Shown: positions 6,873-11,309 of the stretch, in pieces
How the letters are laid out: every line of letters begins with the position of its first letter
Numbering within the stretch: the stretch's first letter is position 1
Assembly: GCA_003567115.1 (NCBI GenBank)
Contig: PXAP01000144.1
Location: forward strand, 1 to 11,309
Reading direction: 5' to 3'
DNA from: Bacteroidota bacterium
GTDB lineage: Bacteria; Bacteroidota; Bacteroidia; Bacteroidales; PUMT01
Length of the DNA stretch: 11,309 nt
Program-made: the position numbers and the translations under genes
Notes under the pieces: model-generated
Told to the model about the DNA's origin: nothing
Seen by the model: the letters and a program-made list of their open reading frames with translations, nothing else
Database searches by the model: none

Positions 6873-7766
6873 ATGAAGACAAAAGTTTTTTTACTATTAG
6901 TAGTATTGCCCTTTTTTCTATTTACTTCATGTGAAAAAGATGAGAATGGCAATACAGGTGAACTAAAACTTCACATTACCGACGCCCCTGTTGATAGTGA
7001 CGGCATAACCGGTGTGCATATAACCATATCGGAAGTTCATTATCACACGACCGAGAATGGCTGGGAAGTATTTAATGATTTTGAAGGACCCCAGACACAC
7101 AATTTACTGGATCTTCAAAGAGGAGAATCTGAATTACTGGGCAGTTTTGAAATGGAAGCAGGCACCTATACACAATTAAGGTTCGTGCTTGACGCCCCGG
7201 AACGCGGTCAGGGCCCCCCATCAACTCCCGGCAGTTACCTGGAATTTGAGGACGGATCAACCACGGCTCTTTTTGTACCCAGTGGAGCAGAAACCGGTTA
7301 TAAAGCGGTTGGATCCTTTACCGTACCCATAAATGGCACTGTAGAAGTGACCGCCGACTGGGATGTAAGAAGATCGGTTGTCAAAGCCGGAGTCTCAGGA
7401 ATATACATCCTTAAGCCCACTATCAGGCTTGTCGTTAACAATCAGGCAGGCGAGATTGCAGGTGAGGTGTCAAATATTCCCGCAGATACTGATATAGTGG
7501 TCTATGCTTATGAAGCCAACACTTATGAAGAAACTGAGGCTGATGATCCTGCTGAAGAGGAATCCAGGTTCCCCAATGCTGTCAGCAGCGACATAGTGGA
7601 TGAATACGGAGAATACAAACTGGCATATCTTGCAGCCGGAACCTATGATCTGGTTGTGGTTGCCAAAATTGAGGGAAAGTTCAGCGAAGTACTGGGAATA
7701 GTTGAAAATGCTGTTGTGGAAAGCCAGGAAAAAACTACCCTGCCAATCAATCTGGAAGATCTGTAA
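6873..7766 (+). CDS. DUF4382 domain-containing lipoprotein
   Basis: The 297-residue protein starts with a lipoprotein signal: MKTK, a hydrophobic core, and the lipobox FTSC with the modified cysteine at residue 20, followed by EKDENG. Residues about 29-190 match the DUF4382 pattern: GELKLHITDAPVDSDGITGV (29-48), ITISEVHYH, a tryptophan strand GWEVFNDF, HNLLDLQRGESELLG, then EAGTYTQLRFVLD. A second beta-sandwich of carboxypeptidase-regulatory type covers about 194-290, with IAGEVSNIPADTDIVVYAY and YGEYKLAYLAAGTYDLVVVA. An acidic loop (EETEADDPAEEESR) lies between strands. DUF4382 lipoproteins are common in Bacteroidota and their function is unknown; outer-membrane or periplasmic location is expected. 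The gene stands alone between a 567-base gap and a strong terminator, so it is probably a single-gene transcript. Its closeness to the sigma-factor operon, whose first gene may share the fold, suggests a regulatory link but does not show one. Confidence 0.9.
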   Translation: MKTKVFLLLVVLPFFLFTSCEKDENGNTGELKLHITDAPVDSDGITGVHITISEVHYHTTENGWEVFNDFEGPQTHNLLDLQRGESELLGSFEMEAGTYTQLRFVLDAPERGQGPPSTPGSYLEFEDGSTTALFVPSGAETGYKAVGSFTVPINGTVEVTADWDVRRSVVKAGVSGIYILKPTIRLVVNNQAGEIAGEVSNIPADTDIVVYAYEANTYEETEADDPAEEESRFPNAVSSDIVDEYGEYKLAYLAAGTYDLVVVAKIEGKFSEVLGIVENAVVESQEKTTLPINLEDL

Positions 7767-7786
7767 ATTCAGCTTATCACCCGAAT

Positions 7787-7820
7787 AAAAAAGGACAGGC
7801 CGGCAAGTCTGTCCTTTTTT
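7787..7820 (+). terminator. Strong Rho-independent terminator after the DUF4382 gene
   Basis: GGACAG at 7793-7798 pairs with CTGTCC at 7809-7814 around a ten-base loop, and six A before the stem pair with six T after it (7815-7820). The A/T flanks let it work in either direction. It starts 21 bases after the stop codon at 7766 and separates the lipoprotein from the BASS operon. Confidence 0.92.
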
Positions 7821-8153
7821 ATTAACATTTAAAATGAACTACCCGGGGCAGATCCACGAAGTATCAAATGGAATTTATTTCCGACTCAGAGGGCCGGGGA
7901 ATTGATCCCGAAGCGAAACTTTAGGGGTGAATTCGGCGAAGCCAGTTAAACCACTTTTTAATATAATAATCAGAGGTATAACCCTGAACCCGGCTTCCCG
8001 ATGCAAAACCCCGGAATATTGAACTAATCATATAATAAAAATAACTGCAAACAGGGTTATTATTTTGAATGATCTTGCTATATTGCATGTTTTCTTTAAA
8101 TAGTATTTAAAGTACGGAAAGTACTCCCGCAAAACGGCAAAAATGGCAAGTCC
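7821..8153. other. Intergenic island with higher GC and inverted repeats, nature unknown
   Basis: Between the terminator and the BASS gene, about 7838-8016 is clearly richer in G and C than other gaps in this window. It contains a small hairpin (CGGGGA 7895-7900 with TCCCG 7906-7910) and an imperfect inverted repeat TCGGCGAAGCC (7933-7943) against GGCTTCCCGA (7992-8001). All three plus-strand frames are open for 60-110 bases around 7834-7948, but with no start that gives a plausible protein. It could be a decayed coding remnant, a structured RNA or a dispersed repeat. Bases 8020-8153 are AT-rich again and probably hold the promoter of the next operon. Confidence 0.45.
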
Positions 8154-9050
8154 GTGGAAACAAACTACCTGACAGATATAATGCTTCCCCTGTCACTGGC
8201 AATTATTATGCTGGGAATGGGATTGTCTCTTGTACCTTTTGATTTCAAGAGGGTGATTCTTAATCCCAGGGCAGCATCTATCGGAATTTTTAATCAGATC
8301 ATTATTCTTCCTGTTGTGGGATTTTTACTTTTGTTGATTTTCAGGATAAGGACTCCCGAGCTTGCAGTGGGGGTTATGATCCTGGCGGCCTGCCCCGGCG
8401 GACCCACATCAAACCTAATCAGCCATATATCAAGGGGTGATACGGCACTATCGATTACTCTTACTGCCATTTCCAGTTTTATTACCGTAATAACCATTCC
8501 CCTGATCGTGAATCTGGCACTATCATTTTTCATGCAGCAGGGTGAATATATACCTCTCCCTGTTTTTAAAACCATTATAGCTCTTACCCTGATCACCCTG
8601 GTTCCTGTAAGCATCGGAATGATAATCAGGGCAAAAGCGACAAAATTTGCTGATAATATGAATAAGCCGGTAAAAATTGTTTCAGGCATTCTGCTGTTTT
8701 TGATAATTTTTGCCGCGATTATGAATAACAGGGAAATTTTTGTAAGTTCATTCAGGGATGTAGGACCTATTACCCTGCTGCTCAATATGATTATGCTGTT
8801 TATCGGATACCTGTCAGCCAGTATACTAAGACTGAAAACAGCACAAAGCATAACTATTTCGGTTGAGTCGGGAATTCAGAACGGTACCCTTGGAATTACC
8901 ATAGCCAGTACGCTTCTGCATAATGATATAATGGCCATTTCACCTGCCATTTACAGTCTTATAATGTTTATGACAGCCGGATTTATTGTTACATGGGCAA
9001 ATACCGGAATAAAAAGACTTGAAGCTGCCGGTTTAAAAAATAAATTATAA
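8154..9050 (+). CDS. Bile acid:sodium symporter (BASS) family transporter
   Basis: The 298-residue, very hydrophobic protein fits the BASS family (SBF-like), which carries organic anions such as bile acids, keto acids or pantoate with sodium. The two family signatures are present: CPGGPTSNLISHISRGD at 80-96 and ESGIQNGTLGITIA at 238-251, whose E238 and Q242/N243 correspond to the sodium-site region of the crossover helices. About nine to ten membrane helices can be counted between residues 8 and 282. The start used is GTG at 8154, because it gives the usual family N-terminus (METNYLTDIMLPLSLAIIMLGMGLSL); the next in-frame ATG is codon 10. A short ATG frame of nine codons (8143-8172) overlaps this start in another frame. 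The gene is first in an operon, ten bases before the DoxX-like gene. The transported compound is unknown; the exported oxidoreductase downstream may make or use it. Confidence 0.9.
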   Translation: METNYLTDIMLPLSLAIIMLGMGLSLVPFDFKRVILNPRAASIGIFNQIIILPVVGFLLLLIFRIRTPELAVGVMILAACPGGPTSNLISHISRGDTALSITLTAISSFITVITIPLIVNLALSFFMQQGEYIPLPVFKTIIALTLITLVPVSIGMIIRAKATKFADNMNKPVKIVSGILLFLIIFAAIMNNREIFVSSFRDVGPITLLLNMIMLFIGYLSASILRLKTAQSITISVESGIQNGTLGITIASTLLHNDIMAISPAIYSLIMFMTAGFIVTWANTGIKRLEAAGLKNKL

Positions 9051-9060
9051 TTTTACATAA

Positions 9061-9561
9061 ATGAAACAGGAAAATACATTTACAAAGCTACAGTTAACAT
9101 CTCTGTTGACACTTCGGTTTTTAGTTGGCTGGCACATATTATACGAAGGAGCTGCCAAAGCATTGAACCCGCAATGGTCATCAGTGGGGTTTCTGGAGGA
9201 ATCCCAGTGGATAATGTCAGGTTTTGCCCAATGGATAATATCTAATCCCAATGTTTTATCAGTGGTTGATTTTCTGAATACATGGGGTCTGATAGCTATT
9301 GGTCTGGGACTTATCCTGGGACTTTTTTTCAAGGTTGCTGCCATAGCAGGTTCCGTTTTGCTAATTATATACTTTTTAAACAGCCCGCCCCTGATTGGCA
9401 CAGAATATGCAATACCAACTGAAGGACATACACTGATCGTTGACAAAACATTGATTGAAGCATTTTCTTTAATTCTTCTGGCTTTATTTTCAACCAGCAG
9501 AATATTCGGGCTTGATGCCCTTATCAGTAACCTTAAAAAGAAAGGAGACGTTGCTAAATGA
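9061..9561 (+). CDS. DoxX/DoxD-like membrane protein
   Basis: The 166-residue protein resembles the DoxD (small subunit of thiosulfate:quinone oxidoreductase) branch of the DoxX superfamily. The N-terminal part LRFLVGWHILYEGAAKALNPQW (18-39) is the characteristic first helix and loop, followed by WSSVGFLEESQW. Four membrane helices are visible at about 12-31, 73-90, 92-107 and 131-146, with a periplasmic loop of about 22 residues between the third and fourth. The C-terminus is lysine-rich and cytoplasmic. Most Bacteroidota members lie far from sulfur genes and their reaction is unknown; some DoxX proteins act in quinone-linked redox or oxidative-stress complexes. Its stop overlaps the start of the oxidoreductase gene by four bases (ATGA), which points to a joint function: passing electrons from the exported dehydrogenase to the membrane quinone pool is a reasonable but untested guess. 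Confidence 0.85.
   Translation: MKQENTFTKLQLTSLLTLRFLVGWHILYEGAAKALNPQWSSVGFLEESQWIMSGFAQWIISNPNVLSVVDFLNTWGLIAIGLGLILGLFFKVAAIAGSVLLIIYFLNSPPLIGTEYAIPTEGHTLIVDKTLIEAFSLILLALFSTSRIFGLDALISNLKKKGDVAK
9541..9547 (+). promoter_or_regulatory. Shine-Dalgarno site for the Tat oxidoreductase
   Basis: AAAGGAG lies ten bases before the ATG at 9558, inside the end of the DoxX-like gene. It is the only strong Shine-Dalgarno in the window and supports 9558 rather than the internal ATG at 9624 as start. Confidence 0.7.
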
Positions 9562-11156
9562 GTGATTTTGAAGATAAAAAGAAAAATATTCCGGAAAAAA
9601 ATAGTGAAAGCGGGAAAACCAAAATGTCCCGAAGAACGGTTGTAAAAGCTCTGGCCGGATTACCGGTATTAGGCCTGTTCGGTCATCAGGTTCTTAAAAA
9701 AAGAAATTATGACCTGGAAAAAAGGCAGGCAGTCATTAAAGAGCTTGGACTGGACACAATGGAGTTTCCTGCCTCAGACTATGGAACCGGAAAACCGGGA
9801 GGTGATTTAATCCGCATAGGTATCATTGGTTATGGATCAAGAGGAGACCAGCTTGCCAATTCACTTGGTTTTATGCATCCCGATGGTGTGAAAAGCAGGC
9901 ACGAAAGAGGTACATTGACAGAATGGCTTGAACAGGAATACCTGAATGTAGCTATAACAGGCATCTGCGAGGTATTTGATTTACATGCTGAAAATGGCCT
10001 TGCTACCGCTGAAAATGAAATTCGTCCCGGTGGTAAAGATGCTCCGAAAATACCGGTAAAGCGTTATAAGCATTACCATGAGATGCTTGATGATAAAGAT
10101 ATTGACGCTGTTATCATTTCCACACCCGATCACCATCATGGGCAAATGACGGTTGATGCAGCAAAAGCAGGTAAACACATATATTGTGAAAAAAGTGTTG
10201 CTTTGACCGAAAATGAAGTTAACGAACTTTATTCAGCAGTTAAAGACAGCGGGGTTGTTTACCAGCTGGGTCACCAGATAACTCAAAACGTACTCTACCA
10301 GCAGGCAAAAGAGATCATCAAGAGAGATATCCTCGGAAAAATAACTTTGGTCGAAACCGCATCTAACAGGAATACTGCCAGCGGTGCATGGATAAGACAT
10401 CTTGATTCAGAGGGTCATCCAAGGCCGGGCAGCGAAAATACCATTGACTGGTATCAATGGCTTGGTAATGCCCCATACGCTCCTTTCAGCACAGACAGGT
10501 TTTATAACTGGACCAAATATTTTGACTATAATACCGGCCTGATCGGACAACTTTTCACTCATGAATACGATTCGGTAAATCAGCTTTTGAATTTGGGAAT
10601 TCCCAAATCGGTTAATTCATCAGGGGGAATTTATTACTGGAAAGATGGCCGCGATATGGCCGATCTGCTTCATATCGTGATGGAATACCCTGACCGGGAA
10701 ATGACATTGCTATACAGTGGCAATCTTGCTTCCAGCCGAAGGCGGGGAAGAGTTTTCATGGGACATGATGCTTCCATGGAAATAGGAAACAACGTTATTA
10801 TTTATGCTGACAGGAATTCTACCCGCTATCAACAAGGAATAGAATCAGGTCTGATCAGTCCTGATTCTCCCATGATATCATATAACCCGGGTGCAGAACA
10901 AATTGATGCGGTAACATCAGCTTCAGAGAGATATTACGCTTCCCGCGGACTTACCACCACCACTATTAACGGCCGCAGGGTAGATGTAACCCACCTTCAC
11001 CTGCGTGAGTGGATTAATTGTATAAGAGAAGGCGGTCAACCAAGTGTTAATATTGAAATGGCCTATGATGAAGGCATGGCATGCGTGATGGCTCATCTTG
11101 CCTATGTTGAAAACAGAGTTGTTGAATGGGATGAAGTAAACAGGAAGATCATATAA
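9558..11156 (+). CDS. Tat-exported Gfo/Idh/MocA-family oxidoreductase, long form
   Basis: The 532-residue protein has a charged N-region of about 23 residues, then the Tat signal SRRTVVKALAGLPVLGLFG (24-42). The Rossmann domain starts at about 85 with IRIGIIGYGSRG (GxGxxG at 91-96), continues with GICEVFD (135-141) and STPDHHHG (188-195), and ends in the catalytic motif CEKSVALT (210-217). K212 is kept, but the usual proline of EKP is serine. The C-terminal domain (about 225-520) includes THEYDSVNQLL with the probable active-site H335. Length is above the 350-450 residues typical of the family, because of the signal region and inserts around 105-130 and 440-475. It is an NAD(P)-dependent sugar or polyol oxidoreductase, here expected to fold with cofactor in the cytoplasm before export. 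The start overlaps the DoxX-like stop (ATGA) and has a good Shine-Dalgarno. Substrate unknown; the second exported member is at 1-276. Confidence 0.92.
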   Translation: MSDFEDKKKNIPEKNSESGKTKMSRRTVVKALAGLPVLGLFGHQVLKKRNYDLEKRQAVIKELGLDTMEFPASDYGTGKPGGDLIRIGIIGYGSRGDQLANSLGFMHPDGVKSRHERGTLTEWLEQEYLNVAITGICEVFDLHAENGLATAENEIRPGGKDAPKIPVKRYKHYHEMLDDKDIDAVIISTPDHHHGQMTVDAAKAGKHIYCEKSVALTENEVNELYSAVKDSGVVYQLGHQITQNVLYQQAKEIIKRDILGKITLVETASNRNTASGAWIRHLDSEGHPRPGSENTIDWYQWLGNAPYAPFSTDRFYNWTKYFDYNTGLIGQLFTHEYDSVNQLLNLGIPKSVNSSGGIYYWKDGRDMADLLHIVMEYPDREMTLLYSGNLASSRRRGRVFMGHDASMEIGNNVIIYADRNSTRYQQGIESGLISPDSPMISYNPGAEQIDAVTSASERYYASRGLTTTTINGRRVDVTHLHLREWINCIREGGQPSVNIEMAYDEGMACVMAHLAYVENRVVEWDEVNRKII

Positions 11157-11309
11157 AATAAAAACATATCCCGGCTGTTCAATTTTTCCGAAAAAGTTCT
11201 TCCGCCCTGCAATTCTCCTGATCAGCAAACCAGGCAAAGGTTTACCATTTATCTCAACCGGTGCCCGGGGGGTGTTATTGACCTAATTGGGCTTCAGAAT
11301 CCCTTCTGC
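11157..11309. other. Right-end intergenic sequence, no gene seen
   Basis: The last 153 bases have no start codon leading to a usable plus-strand frame and no clear terminator. On the minus strand one frame entering from the right edge stops at 11283-11285 after eight codons, so the end of a convergent gene outside the window is possible but cannot be tested here. Confidence 0.4.

Noticed and set aside
7838..8016. tRNA or known riboswitch in the GC-richer island
   Set aside because: No cloverleaf with an acceptor stem and TTC loop, and no recognised riboswitch core, could be fitted.
8294..8851. Minus-strand open frame of 185 codons
   Set aside because: It lies entirely opposite the BASS transporter, whose two signature motifs are intact; it is a mirror effect of hydrophobic codon use.
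9045..9446. Minus-strand open frame of 133 codons opposite the DoxX-like gene
   Set aside because: Antisense to a gene that is coupled on both sides and has a typical four-helix pattern.
10923..11237. Minus-strand frame of 104 codons covering the right-end gap
   Set aside because: Most of it is antisense to the oxidoreductase C-terminus; the remaining part has no domain or supported start signal.

Overview
The window looks like chromosomal DNA of a Bacteroidota bacterium, probably of the Bacteroidales/Marinilabiliales type (lineage is inference). Supporting signs are AT-rich leaders mostly without Shine-Dalgarno sequences, matches to the Bacteroidota -7 box TAnnTTTG, DUF4382-type lipoproteins, an ECF sigma factor followed by a membrane anti-sigma fused to an outer-membrane barrel, and Tat-exported Gfo/Idh/MocA oxidoreductases. 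No rRNA, tRNA, CRISPR array, transposase or phage gene was seen.

Layout. (1) 1-1318, minus strand: a sugar isomerase/epimerase-type TIM barrel (323-1318) followed by a Tat-signal Gfo/Idh/MocA oxidoreductase that runs off the left edge (1-276); together they look like part of a sugar or polyol conversion operon. (2) 1319-1738: an AT-rich divergent promoter region. (3) 1739-3563, plus strand: two tightly coupled reductases, a classical SDR and an extended SDR, substrates unknown. (4) 3853-6305: a three-gene operon of lipoprotein, ECF sigma factor, and a single-pass anti-sigma protein with a proline-rich periplasmic linker and a C-terminal beta-barrel. (5) 6306-6872: 567 bases with no gene but one 13-bp tandem repeat. 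(6) 6873-7766: a DUF4382 lipoprotein closed by a strong terminator. (7) 7821-8153: a GC-richer intergenic island of unknown nature. (8) 8154-11156: a coupled operon of a BASS-family transporter, a DoxX/DoxD-like membrane protein and a second Tat-exported Gfo/Idh/MocA oxidoreductase. The last 153 bases hold no clear gene.

The most interesting unit is the sigma/anti-sigma operon. The anti-sigma protein appears built to cross both membranes in one chain: cytoplasmic sigma-binding segment, inner-membrane helix, about 105-residue linker with about 15 prolines, outer-membrane barrel. This matches the dual membrane-spanning anti-sigma (Dma/Das) type known from Bacteroides thetaiotaomicron, where it was linked to outer-membrane vesiculation. 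Here a lipoprotein is the first gene of the same operon, and a second DUF4382-type lipoprotein lies just downstream. A lipoprotein that senses envelope state together with the barrel is a testable, possibly undescribed variant.

The metabolic genes on both flanks (two exported NAD(P)-dependent oxidoreductases, a TIM-barrel isomerase, a BASS carrier and a DoxX protein) suggest handling of unusual sugars or organic acids, but no substrate can be read from the sequence.
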